A stretch of 64,000 nucleotides of DNA. Origin: Spizellomyces punctatus DAOM BR117 (lineage: Eukaryota; Chytridiomycota; Chytridiomycetes; Spizellomycetales; Spizellomycetaceae). Positions 49,777 through 61,381 of the stretch are shown piece after piece; within the stretch, counting starts at the first letter, position 1; each line of letters begins with the position of its first letter. The position numbers and the translations under genes are program-made. The stretch spans positions 1,054,476-1,118,475 of the forward strand of contig NW_015971540.1 in the NCBI RefSeq assembly GCF_000182565.1, read 5' to 3'. The notes beneath the pieces are model-generated. The model saw nothing but the letters and a program-made list of their open reading frames with translations, was not told the origin of the DNA and searched no databases.

Positions 49777-50098
49777 ATAGGTCCTCCATAGAGGATTACA
49801 ATCGTTGTTTGTAGTCACTATCGCGTTTGATAGGCAGGTTTCTGATTTCAGTATCACAACGGCCATAGGATCCAGAAAAAACACATTTTGAAGTATTCAC
49901 ATTGCCTGACTTTGTGCAGGGTTTCTTTAATCTAATATGTACCGTAAAAGTGAAGAGAAGGGGAACCTATGAAAACGTTTACGTTGACAGACTGCGTGAT
50001 TGTCGCGATTGGCGTCATACGGGTATCACACATGGAAGATTACCTCAATGGGTGATGGTTTTCAGAGGTGTTCCACCGATAAACTGAAGTGAAGATGC
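49777..50098. other. Convergent 3' region
   Basis: About 320 bp between the 3' ends of the isochorismatase-domain gene and the phosphatase gene. No gene seen. Confidence 0.4.
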
Positions 50099-52433
50099 TC
50101 ATGCAGTGATATCCAACACACTGCTAGTTTCACCATGCACCTCCTTCTCAATTCTCAATAGGGCCAGCATGAATCCGAGGTTGGGGCTGACCCCCGGCCG
50201 CGCTTGCTTCACTTTATCGTAGGCTTCGCGGAGAGTCATTCGCTGGTGGATCACTAAATAAGCTATCACTGTGGTTGCAGAGCGCGACCGACCCGCCTTG
50301 CAGTGGACAAATACAATGTTCCTCGGTGAGGCGTGGTGTGCTTGGTCTACCGGTCCCAAAAAGGGTGGAAGATAAGAGTTCTGTATCATCATGACAAGAG
50401 TAGAGATTACTTGTGCTGCACTCACCGATCCACTCCACAGCTTCCTTTACGGCATGTTCAATCTCATGCTCTGCGTGGTCCTCTGCCAAACACCATTTGA
50501 CATCAAATTGCCCACTTTCGTCCACCTTCTTATTCTCTACTTCCTGTGCCATATTGAGTACATGGGTGACGCCCAGCGACTTTAGCTGCTCTACACCGTC
50601 CATAGATTGAGGGATCGCATCTGATCCCAGGAGAAGGTACGGCAATACCTCGGAGACGGGCTCAACGGGAGTGGGAAGGGTTGACGGGCCGGGGGAGATA
50701 GCTTGCAGGGTACTGGTATGAGGAGAAGAATTGGTCGTGCCTGTGCTGGAGGTGCGAGATTCGGAAATCGATCGACGATGCGTTCCAAAGTAGTTCTGGT
50801 TGGAGGCAGGATGTGCGGTGGTAGGTGGGGTCACTTCCTCATGTATGGGAACTCCATGCTGTATGATTTCCGGCAGCTGGAAAGGTTTGGCGGTCGGCAG
50901 GGCACTTGCCGGTGGTCCATCCATTGCTGTCGATTTCTCGGCACCGAGACGTCCGTTCGAAACAAGTGACTCCATTGATAATGAAGACAGCCGCTTTTGA
51001 GCGGTAACTGATTGTCCTCTTGCTCTGTTCTGAGGTACGAGTTTGGTTGTATTAATGGAGAAGGCAGACTTCTTACGTTGTCGAGAAGCCTCTCCCAAAA
51101 GTGCATTGGTCCGCTCGCCACGAGGCGTTCCTGGTTCGGGGGTCAGGCATGGGCTATTGGAGGATGAACTCGGAGAACCTAGGCGTTGATGGTTTCCCGC
51201 AACAGCCGAACGGATGTTGAGCGGAGTTAATGGAGGCGCCTGAGTGGTGGGAGTGCCCTTTACTGATGGAGTGGCAGACGGAGGTCGATGGGAAGGATTG
51301 ATCAGATATGGGGTTTGAGACGAAGACAAACCTTCCTTGTCGTGAGTATCGGTCCCCGTCGTCGACAAAAGACTATCAGCTCCTGCCGCTTCTTGGAACG
51401 CTCTAAAGCCGCCGCGGAGATATGTAATTATTGTTCGGCCGGAATATGGTAGTGCGGGTAACTGTCCCGATGGGTCTGTCACAGATTTACGAACCCCAGC
51501 ATACAGCACATCTTCTGCCAAACCTTTTGCAAGGATGTTGATCAAAGCCCAAGCTTCAGTATCTCTATTGCCCTCCCCCATCTCATCGTCATATATAACG
51601 AGTACGCGATCCGAGGACGCCGGTTGCACCGAAGCTGCTATGTCAGGGTTCGTCATTTGTTGCGCGCCATTATCCCTCTTCCAATTCTCGTAGAGCTCCT
51701 TGGACTCAGCGCCAGTCAAAAAGTTGGACATCTGAAAACTTGAGACACTCCCGCGCCGGAATCGTTTTAGCATCAGCACTGGCAAATTAACGTTAACAGA
51801 ACCCTTGATGTGGCATCGTGAAAAGTCGGCCACATAACGGAGATCTATCGGTAGGATTGGAGCACCCAGTGGAATAGGTGATTGGAACGTGCCATTGGTG
51901 CTGAGATCGCTGTGATTGTCGCGTCGTCGCTGCAACGCATCAATCAATTCTTGTGCTGTCATTCCCGTTACTCCGTACATTGTAATATCCATCAAATCTG
52001 GTGGAAAAGGTGATTCTGGTCGACTCCCATCAGACTCTCCCAATGAAAGCGTAGGCGTATCAGGCCGTGACCGGTCTCCCCCCAATAATCTCAAATCAGC
52101 CAAAGCATCTTCAACCATCGACACCGTAGGTGAACACTTTACACTTGACATGTGTCCAATAGGCGCATTATCGTCCCTCTGGTGACATCCAATCCCTTCC
52201 GGTGTTCCCAGTCCATGTCGAGAGGACGCCAAAACAGTACTTTGCTGCATCGTATTGTTTAGGCCTCCTCCGGATGAGGAGGACAACGGCCCCTCCGAGG
52301 ACGGCGCACGTTTTACTGGGCCCTGGTCGTCTATCGACGATGACGCGCTGCGTTTTATACTGGTTGCGAGTGGTGCGTTGCTTGAATTGGACCGCGTGTT
52401 AGTGAAGGGAAACGAAGCGGGAAGTTCTCGCAT
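50099..52433 (-). CDS. Rhodanese plus dual-specificity phosphatase (MAPK phosphatase-like)
   Basis: Two exons; a single ~87-nt intron splits the phosphatase domain after EHAVKEAVEWI. The N-terminal ~150 aa are Ser-rich. A rhodanese/Cdc25-like domain follows (ITMYGVTGMTAQELIDALQR, PILPIDLRYVADFSRCHIKG, then YLRGGFRAFQ), lacking an obvious Cys active site, as in MKP docking domains. After a ~200-aa disordered linker comes the catalytic domain: VSEVLPYLLLGSDAIPQSMD, LGVTHVLNMAQE, and the signature IVFVHCKAGRSRSATTVIAY (Cys and Arg of HCxxGxxRS). This layout is that of MAP kinase phosphatases, so it likely switches off a stress or mating MAPK. Docking specificity cannot be read from sequence. Confidence 0.92.
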
Positions 52434-53263
52434 AGTCTTGGGGAAGCTGGCGTAAGGGGTTTTGACTAGTCCAAATAGGGAAAGAATGTTAAGCGTATTG
52501 TGCGGGGGATATCAGTTAATCTTGGGGATTGTTGTTTGGGTCGGGCGGTAAATGTAGCTTTCCTTATTTCAGGCACGAGTGAAGTTAAGAATCTGGTTGC
52601 AAAGCGATCATGCACTTTCAAAGCAATCTCTTGCGTCAACGGAACTGCCACCGGTGGGTATGCCAGTAGACACAAGGCTACAATGTGAAGTAACAAAGAG
52701 CTAGCTCTCCCCTTTCCCTCGAACTCGCCGAAGCATGACCAGGGCGAAACGCCATTGACCGTCACAACAGTGGGGGTTTAGAAGGATCTTTGGTGCATCG
52801 TATATTTCTTTGATGGCTATTATTAGCTGCGCATCCTCAGAAAGGTTGCTCTGTGGCGATTACGTAATAAAGAGGACGCGTCCGAGAGTTGAACTTTTTG
52901 AGCACAACGGGCATACATCCCAGGTATTTAACTTTGCAGCAATGTTCATATCCTTCCGAATGTTGAGTCGTTCTGGTCGCTAAAGAATGTCAAAGTGCTT
53001 CACAATTGTCTCAACGAACCATCATTCTCCATGATTGCGCAGATCGTACATGTCTTGCGCCTTCCACTTGTGTTTCGTGCTCTTGCAAATAGTCTGTGAA
53101 TCGTGCAATCTTAGCAAAAAACGTCAAGCCCAAGGGTTCGGCGGCGGCCCACTCTTATATTTTTCGTCTGTCACCGCATGAACTTGGTTGCTGTTCACCT
53201 TCAAGGGATGAGAGGGGTCGACCGATCGCCAATGACACGCGACCTGGCATGTTTACCTTGCGT
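52434..53263. other. Intergenic, phosphatase / coiled-coil gene
   Basis: About 950 bp separate the two divergent start codons. No frame shows family motifs. The downstream end holds the palindrome and TATA box listed separately. Confidence 0.45.
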
Positions 53264-53280
53264 GTGACGTATAACGTCAC
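53264..53280. promoter_or_regulatory. bZIP/CRE-type palindrome
   Basis: GTGACGT-ATA-ACGTCAC: two perfect 7-nt inverted arms each containing TGACGT, the half-site bound by ATF/CREB-type bZIP factors, separated by 3 bp. It sits 56 bp upstream of a TATA box and 104 bp upstream of the ATG of the coiled-coil gene. Confidence 0.6.
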
Positions 53281-53336
53281 TCTAGGGATCTCCGCAGCTG
53301 CCTTGACCCGAGCAGGGCTCCAGGCGGGGATGGGCA

Positions 53337-53344
53337 TATATAAA
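53337..53344 (+). promoter_or_regulatory. TATA box of coiled-coil gene
   Basis: TATATAAA, 40 bp before the ATG at 53385, implying a very short 5' UTR (about 10-15 nt) if transcription starts at the usual distance. A good TATA box next to a CRE-like palindrome suggests inducible expression. Confidence 0.6.
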
Positions 53345-53384
53345 CCCCATGCAATTGAACCCCGACAGTAAGTGACTTCCAAAA

Positions 53385-53873
53385 ATGGCCACCAGAACAG
53401 AGCAAGTCCTCTCTCGCAAAGCGTCCATTGAAGCAGAAAAAGTCGGAAAGACATGCGCTCATCTTGAAAAAGATCACACTCAAGCCCCAGAGCTCGCCTT
53501 CCAGCACGCGCGCGAGAGGGCCGCGCATGCTGCTGCGATGTCGGCTCACGCAGCCGAAAATTTACACCGCAAGGAAGTTCAAGATGCGGCAAAAATCAAC
53601 GCTACCCTTGAGAATCTGCGGTCTCGCTCGGAGCATGCTCTGGATGTAGCTGAGCATCACAAGGCAGAGGTATCGCAGCACGCCGCTGAAACCGCCGTGC
53701 ATCCAGCGAGTTTAGAAGGTGTTGTAAGAAAGGAACAGGAGAACGAGTTGAGGCGAATGGAATTACAGGAGGAGCTGCAACGAAAAGCTGAACAAAGCGA
53801 GAGATTGAGGAGGGACAAGTTGGAAGAGGTGAAAGAGAAAGCGAGGGCGTTTGAAAGGCCCTTTGAACATTGA
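53385..53873 (+). CDS. Intronless Ala/Glu/His-rich coiled-coil protein
   Basis: Single-exon, 162 aa, unlike the intron-rich neighbours. It starts MATRTEQVLSRKASIEAEKV and is almost all helix: a His/Ala-rich middle (RERAAHAAAMSAHAAENLHR; AEHHKAEVSQHAAETAVHPA) and a Glu/Arg/Lys C-terminal coiled coil (ENELRRMELQEELQRKAEQS). There is no signal peptide or membrane segment. Composition is hydrophilic with repeating alanines, reminiscent of LEA-type desiccation proteins or stathmin-like helices, but I cannot assign a family. The promoter has a TATA box and a bZIP palindrome, which would fit a stress- or stage-specific gene. Confidence 0.75.
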   Translation: MATRTEQVLSRKASIEAEKVGKTCAHLEKDHTQAPELAFQHARERAAHAAAMSAHAAENLHRKEVQDAAKINATLENLRSRSEHALDVAEHHKAEVSQHAAETAVHPASLEGVVRKEQENELRRMELQEELQRKAEQSERLRRDKLEEVKEKARAFERPFEH

Positions 53874-54111
53874 ATTCCCGATAACGTTTGGGAGGATGGG
53901 AAAGGTGTGAAAAACATTTTAGACAGGACTATACCATTACCCACAAATTGTACAGAAATAAAATACTGAAATTGACGAACCCATTTCTTTGTGAATAGCA
54001 CTAGCCTAATAGCTTAGCCCTTCTTTAAGCGCAAGGGTGAAATCAATGGTGCAACCGCTACCTTTACAAGCACGAAATCCCAAGCGTACAGCCGAATAAT
54101 AGCAACCTTCT

Positions 54112-55080
54112 TCATACACTTGACTGACCCATCTCTATATTCAACCACACATCATCAATCAACTCCTTGTCTAACTCAGCTGTACCAAACAGCGCAATAA
54201 GCGTCGCTTTGAAGTGAGGTAAATCTTCCACCTTGACATGCGTTGGTGATTGGGACAAACCGCTTGCATGTTTCCTCTTGAACAACGGCGGTATGGAAGC
54301 TGCAAAACGCTTGATAAGAGGAAGAACTGTCTCGCGGTCTCTCGTTCCCCTGTTTGGGGGAATCGGTTCTTGCCCGTGTTCTTCTTTTGAATGATCGTTT
54401 TGGACATCCACGATACCGTCCAAAGTATGATACCCCTGTTGGCTTTGCATAGTGCTTTGTGGTTGGATTGTCGATTCCTGTTCACGTCCTTCTCGTTCGC
54501 TGCTAGAAACCCTCACATCGGCTGCGGGGACATTTGCATCCACACTGCGGGTCCAGCTTTTTGCATTCTTAGTGGTGCTCTTGTCCGCCGTGTTTACCGA
54601 CGCAGTGCTCAAGACGTATTGCTCCTTTCCTTCCCGGCCATACCACTGGTTGTCCGGTATGGCCCAGGGTCGATGGATATGCGGTTTTCCCTGCTGGGCG
54701 GGCTTTGTACTAACTGAGCGTGGGGACGACCGTACGGGTGATCTAGACTGCAGTTCTGTAAGAGAATATGGAGAACAAGTCGTCTGGAAGTGTCAGTTCA
54801 TAGTGCCAGAAAGCAAGCTAGCACAGTCCGACGTACTTTTCCACACAATCGCATAAGCTTCTCCAATCTCCTTAAAGACCCTTTCTGCCTCTTCTTTTCT
54901 GTGCAAATTTCTATCGGGATGCCATTCCAAAGCTCTCCGGCGGAAACTGGAGGTAAAGAAGTAAGACTTGCGCCTTTTTAAACAGCGACGCCAATGACGG
55001 TAAATCACATTGCCTTACGCTTGATTAACTTCTTCAAGGGTAGCCGTTGGCAGAATACCCAGTACCTCGTAAGGCGACAT
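54112..55080 (-). CDS. J-domain (DnaJ/Hsp40) protein
   Basis: Three exons. Residues 1-55 form a J domain: MSPYEVLGILPTATLEEVNQ + AFRRRALEWHPDRNLHRKEE + AERVFKEIGEAYAIVWK with the HPD tripeptide needed to stimulate Hsp70 ATPase. No Gly/Phe region, zinc fingers or client-binding C-terminal domains follow, so it is a class C protein. The rest (~210 aa) is Ser/Gln/Thr-rich and disordered up to a helical C-terminus (LPHFKATLIALFGTAELDKE). No membrane segment is visible. The second intron starts GTACGT after VWK. It is convergent with the coiled-coil gene; the specific client is unknown. Confidence 0.85.
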
Positions 55081-56185
55081 TATCTTACTTGACAAACAAG
55101 TATCGCCTTAGATCAATGTGTTTACATGGAATGGCAACCGCATGGGCACCAAATGCAGTTGTAACTGCGGCCTCTGGGGCTTGAGCATCATTTTGAGCCA
55201 TCCATTGGCGGAGCAGAACCCCGTTTTTGATCAAGGCCTTATCCTAACTGACTATCTGACCTCGTTACATCATTGAATACAAACAAAACGGGGTTCATAG
55301 AGAAGATTGGCCATCATCTGTTAAAGCTGTGTTTCGACATCTATCCACTTGGAACCGCTGTTCGCTGCCTCTTTGGTATGTCTGTCCATTCTCTATTGCT
55401 CACCTGTCACCAACTGGCTGCCTCCTAGCCTGATGATAAAAGAGCTTGAAGTCTCATTTCAGCTGGTTTTATAACGGCCCACCTCCATCACATCTCTAAC
55501 CTAAAAGCATATACTTCTCCATAAACATTTTGATCATCATCATTTGCGGAATGGCAATTGAAGCCGCCCAGTGCATTATGAATCCTACTGGCAATGTTCT
55601 TCCATAAGCACATGCAAACATATGTGTGTTAAGGGAAACCATGAAAACTCAAAGACAGCCAAGTAAGCAAAGGAACTTGGACAACTTGTTCGGATTCTGA
55701 TGCGTGGGGGACAATATGTTGATCTGTTTGAGTATGCCTCCCGAAACAAACTACTCTTATTCGCAGATGTACGAAATCCATCACTTTTGAGAGATAATCA
55801 CGCACACTTTACTCCGACCTGTTAAAATCCAGCTCAATAAACAATAACCGATCACATTGGGATCAGGACGTTTAGTGTCGATTCGGCCAGCATTCTCTGG
55901 TAGTTTGAAGTTATTATCCAGCATTCAGCTAATGACTCTATCGTATATTTAACCCTCCTGGATTAACAGATATCATCACATATTGCAAATTCATTGGAAA
56001 CGCCGATCGAAAGCTCAAGTAGTCATCGTGTGAACACAGCGCGCCGATCTAGTTGTCACGCTAGTGGCACAGCTCCAGTTGCTATAAAGTTGAAGGACGA
56101 GTTCATTCCGCGCATTCCCAATCCCTCTTGTACGCTGAACAACGATTTGCCGTAAGTAATTCAGCAACGGTTCGCGCTCGCCAAA
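55081..56185. other. Intergenic, largest gene-free stretch (1.1 kb)
   Basis: No open frame of note on either strand, no tRNA and no repeat seen. It separates the divergent J-domain and thioredoxin genes, so it contains both promoters. The segment is AT-rich (catatttaacc, atcatcatcatttgcgg). Confidence 0.45.
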
Positions 56186-56692
56186 ATGGTCAAGACAATT
56201 TCCACCATATCCGAATTCAATGAAGTCATTAAGACTGGCAACACTGTCATTGGTAAGCCAGTTCATCTTGAGATTGTGCGGTATAGGGTTTCATATTTGC
56301 GCTCACGAAGAAGCAGGGATGACTGACTTACGCTCATGACTTTACCCTTTTTATGCCATTCCACATATATTCCAGTTGGTGTGTATTATTACCCGTTGAC
56401 GAGCACGTCGTCGAGCTTATTTTTCTGATACGCAACCCACCTATCAGACTTTTATGCCACTTGGTGCGGTCCTTGTAAGATGATATCCCCAAAATTCGAA
56501 GCTTTTGCGCAAAAGTATACCAAGGCCACATTCATCAAGGTGGATGTCGACGAAGTACCAGAAGTTGCAGAACAAGCTAGTATTCGCGCTATGCCTACCT
56601 TTCATATTTACCAGAACGGAGAAAAAATTATAGAGATCGTGGGTGCGGACCCTTCTCGTCTTGAAGCTGAAATCAAGAAACACGCTGCATGA
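56186..56692 (+). CDS. TRX1: Thioredoxin
   Basis: Cytosolic disulfide reductase. Exon 1 (56186-56252) encodes MVKTISTISEFNEVIKTGNT, the last exon (56448-56692) FYATWCGPCKMISPKFEAFA with the WCGPC active site, KVDVDEVPEVAEQASIRAMP with the cis-Pro, and TFHIYQNGEKIIEIVGADPS. Between them are 195 nt. A well-placed TTCCAG|TTG|GTGTGT at 56376-56378 would be a 3-nt exon supplying the Val in TVIVDFYATWC, giving 104 aa; skipping it gives TVIDFY and 103 aa. Both keep frame. The Val-containing form matches the usual V-V-D-F pattern. The gap to LUC7 (354 bp) holds no gene. Confidence 0.95.
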
Positions 56693-57046
56693 AATGATCT
56701 GGAGGTCGTTAGATATTAGATACCTCTTATATGAACCGGCTTTGAACACACTGAAACAAGTTGGTGTCAGTATCGAATACCACTCGCTACCGGTTCATAC
56801 TTGCTTAATGGAGTTGAGTCACATATTTGCACTGCCGTTGATGTCGCTCTTCCGTGCTGGGGTCGGAGCTTGCTTCAATGTGGTAAAAAGAACCGCTGAG
56901 GTGGAAACACGATATTACCCCATCGTACTATATTCAAGAAGGTACAGCAAGTGCCGAGCCTAGGCGTCTCAAAGAAAAAGATGAAAGGCGAGCATGGCGC
57001 AACCAGTGGCAATAATAATACAATACTGCCGCGCGCCCGTATCTTT

Positions 57047-58428
57047 TTAGTGGCCAGACTTCCGCCTGTAATCTTCAGGAGAACGTGATCGTCTTCTGTC
57101 ACGCTCTTCCTTTGACCCTCTGCGATCTCTGTCGTAGTCCCTATCGTAGCGCGAACCGCGTCGACCGCTGAAAGTAAAGGGGATTAATGGAAATTCCCTG
57201 TCGCGACATCCATCCTCCAAACATACCCGTCGTAACCACGGTCATAACCTCCACGCGGCTCGTAGCCACGGCGTTCATAGCCTCGATCATGGCCGCCGCC
57301 ACCACCTCCACCACGCCGGTCGCGGTCGTAACTGCCTCGATCATATCCCCCTCTATCATACCCTCCCCGCCTGTCACCATAGCCATAACCCCCGCGATGT
57401 CCACCGCGTTCCCCAAATCCTTCCTTTTTCATTTCGTCCACCTTATCTCTAATTTTTACAAATCCAAGATGCATCTGAGAAGCAATGAAGATCACGTTAG
57501 ACTTTCACATGCAGAACACGCCCAGAGATATCTGCATACCTTCCCTCCAAAATGATCGGCTAAGCGTCGATCACTATCAAAAATCGACAAGTACGCTGAG
57601 CATACTTCGCACACTCGGAGCTTTTGCTGTTGTGAGTTTCCTTCGCTACCCGTAATTTGTTTAAGCTCCCGCTGTTGACAAGTTTAGCATATTGCTGGCA
57701 ATGAGATAAAAACACATAGTAGTCTCACCTCCTTGTCGGCTTTCAGCTTTTGGAGGTCTTCCACCTTGTTCATGACTTCCATCGACTCTGCAACTTTCCC
57801 CTCTTCGCCTAGAGGTGAGTGAAAAATACTCGAGTCAGCTGGATATATGTCATATAGCAACACACACTGCTCACCTAACGTTTCCACCTGTCCCGTTAAT
57901 GTAGCAATCTCGTTTGTGAGGTCACCAACTTCTCGCATCTAAAAGCACACATATAGACACTGAGTCAAGATTTCGGGAATTGGCCGCGACCTTTTAAGCG
58001 CAACTGACCAGCTGGACTGCTCTGGCATCCTCAGGTGTTTTGTCTAGCCTTCTTTGAGCAGCTTGCACCTTACGGTCACAATCACCGACAAACTCTGAGA
58101 GGTTATGGAACCACTCTTCTTCATATCCCGGGTGACCTTCTTTCCTAGCCTTCTTGTATTCTTCCAATAGTTTTTCAGAATGGGATTTGGTACACGGGCC
58201 GATATCCATTTTTGTATTTGTGAATAGGTCGTGTGGACCTAGGATAGAATATACTCGTCAGTGAACATGTGGACACACGCTGATCTAAAAACCCGTCATC
58301 ATACATAGTCCACACAAAAAGTTTCTGCACACGGTTGTATCAGTGAATTTGACATTATCTGGAGTGCCGCCAAGGGCCTCCTTTCCCATGAGAGCTTCAA
58401 GAAGCTTCCGTTGTTCTGCTGCAGACAT
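57047..58428 (-). CDS. LUC7: LUC7-like U1 snRNP splicing factor
   Basis: Stabilises U1 snRNA pairing at 5' splice sites. N-terminus MSAAEQRKLLEALMGKEALG, first CCCH zinc finger in VCRNFLCGLCPHDLFTNTKM + DIGPCTKSH, then a coiled coil (RKVQAAQRRLDKTPEDARAV; VEDLQKLKADKE). The second finger is RVCEVCSAYLSIFDSDRR + LADHFGGKMHLGFVKIRDKV. The C-terminus is a Gly/Arg/Tyr/Asp-rich low-complexity domain (RGGYDRGGYDRGSYDRDRRG) ending in an RS-like DRRRSRSPEDYRRKSGH. Five or six exons with short introns. Shares a ~165-bp divergent promoter with dynactin p25. Confidence 0.95.
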
Positions 58429-58593
58429 GGCGCTGACGATGGGAATTGGGAGAGAATATTGTAAAAAGTGCGAAGTTGGACAAAGTGTAGCCTGCGCTTG
58501 GTTTTCGCTGTTGCTTGGTAACCGCAATGGTTATTAGCTTACCAGCCTCCCGTACTTGGGACCGCGACTTTGGGCTTTAAGTATCTGGGAGTA

Positions 58594-59530
58594 ATGGAAC
58601 CTCCGATAACATACTATACAAAAGCAGAGTACATTGAGACGGTAGGGCTTTCTTGTTGGTGTGTGGTTGAGTGTTTGATGGCCAGTGCGTACGCGCAAAC
58701 AGGGGATGGGAGTTATGGATGAGCAATTTGAGACGGTAGTCGACGAGACTGACTCGACGATTGGTTCAATAAACAGGACACTGGAAACAAAGTCAGTCGA
58801 AAGTCAGTCATCTGCGGAAGTCAGAATATTGTTCTAGGAGGCAAGGTATGCGTACAATTATGTATTTATCGCTCTTCCAATTTCCTAAACCTTATCATTT
58901 AGACCATTATCCAAACGGAATGCATTGTTCGCGGTGACTTGCGCCGAACGGGAGGGGGACACGCTGTTGTCATTGCTATTGGGCGATACTGTCTGTTAAG
59001 CCAACGATGTATCTTGCGGCCTCCCTATAAAACCTACAAAGGGTATATACGGACGCATCTGTTTCAAGGGACTTCCAGCTAACCTCGTAATGGTATAGAG
59101 TCTTCAACTACTACCCAATGAAGATAGGTGACCACGTTGTTATTGGGGAAGATAGCGTTGTAGAAGCCGCTCAAATAGGATCACATGTACATATCGGCAA
59201 AGACTGCGTAATCGTAAGTGGGCGAGGACAATCCCAGCACTTGCATATATCTGACGGTCAAAATACGCACAGGGACGATTTGTAATCATTAAAGACTGCT
59301 GTAAAATACTTGATGGAACTGTTATTCCACCTAACACAGTTATCCCATCGTTTTCAGTATACGGCGGAAATCCAGGTAAGTTGCTAGAGGTTTGCTCATC
59401 GCATAGGATACGCGCCTAACGTGCTAACTTAGGGAGGCTTGTTGACGAGCTCCCCGAATCCACGCAAGAATTGTACGAAGCCCGAACGAAACAATTCTAT
59501 TACGAAAAATTCATAGCCGAGCACGCATAG
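58594..59530 (+). CDS. DCTN5: Dynactin subunit 5 (p25)
   Basis: Left-handed beta-helix subunit of the dynactin pointed-end complex that links dynein to cargo such as endosomes. Exons join to [16 protein letters not shown] + [20 protein letters not shown] + [15 protein letters not shown], then [60 protein letters not shown] and [20 protein letters not shown], matching animal p25 along its length including the closing [12 protein letters not shown]. Six exons; the first is only 48 nt. Hexapeptide periodicity is visible throughout. Confidence 0.95.
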
Positions 59531-59747
59531 TGAACGTTGTGATACCCATTTCAGAGTTGCGATTGTACATATATTGTATTTAAAACGGGTTGGTAAACCC
59601 ATTGTTTGATGTCGTGAATGTGGCGATTGTCCCTTTATCCAACCTCTCCATTCTCGGGTGACATCGAATCCACGGCACTTTGTATGCCGTGAGGAACGTA
59701 AACTACCTATATTACATGTTCTTGCTGCCCGCTGAAACTCCCACGCT

Positions 59748-60626
59748 TTATACAAGTCCATCATACAGATTCAGCGCTTGCACAATTGTTGGGTCTTTTT
59801 GAGACCCTTTTCTAAACTCCTCCATGTCCAGTTTCCCGTCCTCGTTCTGGATCAACGACGAAACGGCGCATGAATATGACGATGGACACCAGGGATCGAA
59901 ATAAAGCACCAAGCACTTACCGTATCCATCAAGGTAAAAATCTTCTCTACCCGTTTGTCTGGTGTATCTTCATCTGGCGGGAGTTTGACCATATTTCCCA
60001 CCATTTTGTAGATTGCTTGCACGATCTTGAGCATTTCCTCCCGTGTAATGTATCCATCATTATTTATATCATACAGCTTGAATGACCCTGCGCGGAGAAA
60101 AAAACAAAACAAATTAGATTCGTTTGCCATGCGCGCGAGACTGACCAACGACTCAACGTCACGTACAAACTAGCTTCTGATCCAAATTGCCGCGCGACGT
60201 CACCGACAATGCCGATATGAATTCCTCGAAATCAATCGACCCATTCTTGTTTTCGTCAAAAACGTTGAAAACGTGGTCCGCAAACGCCGAGGAATCGCCG
60301 AAAGGAAAGAACTGTTTGTAGATTTTTTGGAATTCGGTTCGGTCTAGGGCCCCTGACGGGCAGTCTTTCATAAAGCCCTTGTACCTACAATAGAGATTGG
60401 CAGCCGATGAATGATGGATATCATACAGATCGTCACCTGTCTGTCCAAGGAACTTACCACTGCTGCAGCTCTTTCTTGTCAACTTGTCAATGATGCAACA
60501 TGTCAATCACCATTCCGTATTTCCCAATCATCACAATATCTAAAGCAACAAGAGGCACTCACAGTTGGTACACCGTTGCAGCTCTTTGAGCTGCTCCTGA
60601 CTCAGTTTACTGTGCGATTTTCCCAT
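59748..60626 (-). CDS. NCS1: Neuronal calcium sensor 1 / frequenin
   Basis: Myristoylated EF-hand protein that regulates phosphatidylinositol 4-kinase. Five exons give about 190 aa: [20 protein letters not shown] + [20 protein letters not shown] (Gly2 myristoylation, degenerate EF1), [20 protein letters not shown] (EF2), [20 protein letters not shown] (EF3), [20 protein letters not shown] (EF4) and the tail [17 protein letters not shown]2-4 have all calcium ligands. The donor after KLV (GTACGT) was chosen because it restores the usual KLxWxF; a donor three residues earlier would lose a residue. Confidence 0.96.
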
Positions 60627-61381
60627 GTGCTTTTGGTTCCAGCTCTGGAGCTGCTCCTAACTCTTGTACGCTGCTTTTTATACTGTCCGTCTTTGCTAGT
60701 CACAATCTCTAGCGTCCCAAAAATACAACGAGATCGTATGGAAATATCTCTTTTGGATATCCGGCCGACAGTTGAGATGCCTTCGTTTAAAAGAAAGGCC
60801 AAGCCCAAAAGCGGGGAGTCAAAAACAACGCGTGCTTAGCAGGTGAGTAATCCTCAAACGCACGGATTACCAACCGTTGTCATTAGCGTTTTTAAGATAT
60901 TTGTCAAGTCGATTTCCGTTGACGATTCTTGTAGCATCGAACAGCATCAATGTGTAGAATAATGCTGGTGCTTATTGTTTTAAACATCATCTCCGCAGTC
61001 CAGCGCCGTCATCCTTCGATGGGCTTGCCAGTCTGAGATAATAAAATCTCAACATTGTACTCGTCGGATATAGTTCAGCATCTCTTTTATCCTCACAGCA
61101 GTGATTGCTACCGCAATACATAAAGTGCAAGTAGACGAGTAAATGTCCATTGCAATGCTTGTCTGATAGCAAAAGGCAAGCAAAAAAGCTGTGTCGTCGC
61201 CGAGCTTGCATCTGTCACGTGTCATCACGCGGCTGTTAATCCAAGATCTTCCCGTTCATCCCTTTCGGCTTGGTCGTCACACCCGGCGGCAATCTTTTTC
61301 TGCGTGTGGTCGTTGGCGGGGGGCAAGTCAAATACCCTAGACAGACCTGACCAAACCCTTTCGAACAAACGGTATCAAAAG
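60627..61381. other. Divergent promoter region, NCS1 / ketoacyl-CoA reductase
   Basis: 755 bp without a supported gene. A 143-codon plus-strand frame (60411-60839) is mostly antisense to NCS1 and shows no motif. Confidence 0.45.

Noticed and set aside
57187..57555. Thr/Ala/Val-rich plus-strand frame
   Set aside because: Antisense shadow of the Gly/Arg/Tyr-rich C-terminus of LUC7.
60411..60839. 143-codon plus-strand frame
   Set aside because: Mostly antisense to the first exons of NCS1 and without family motifs.
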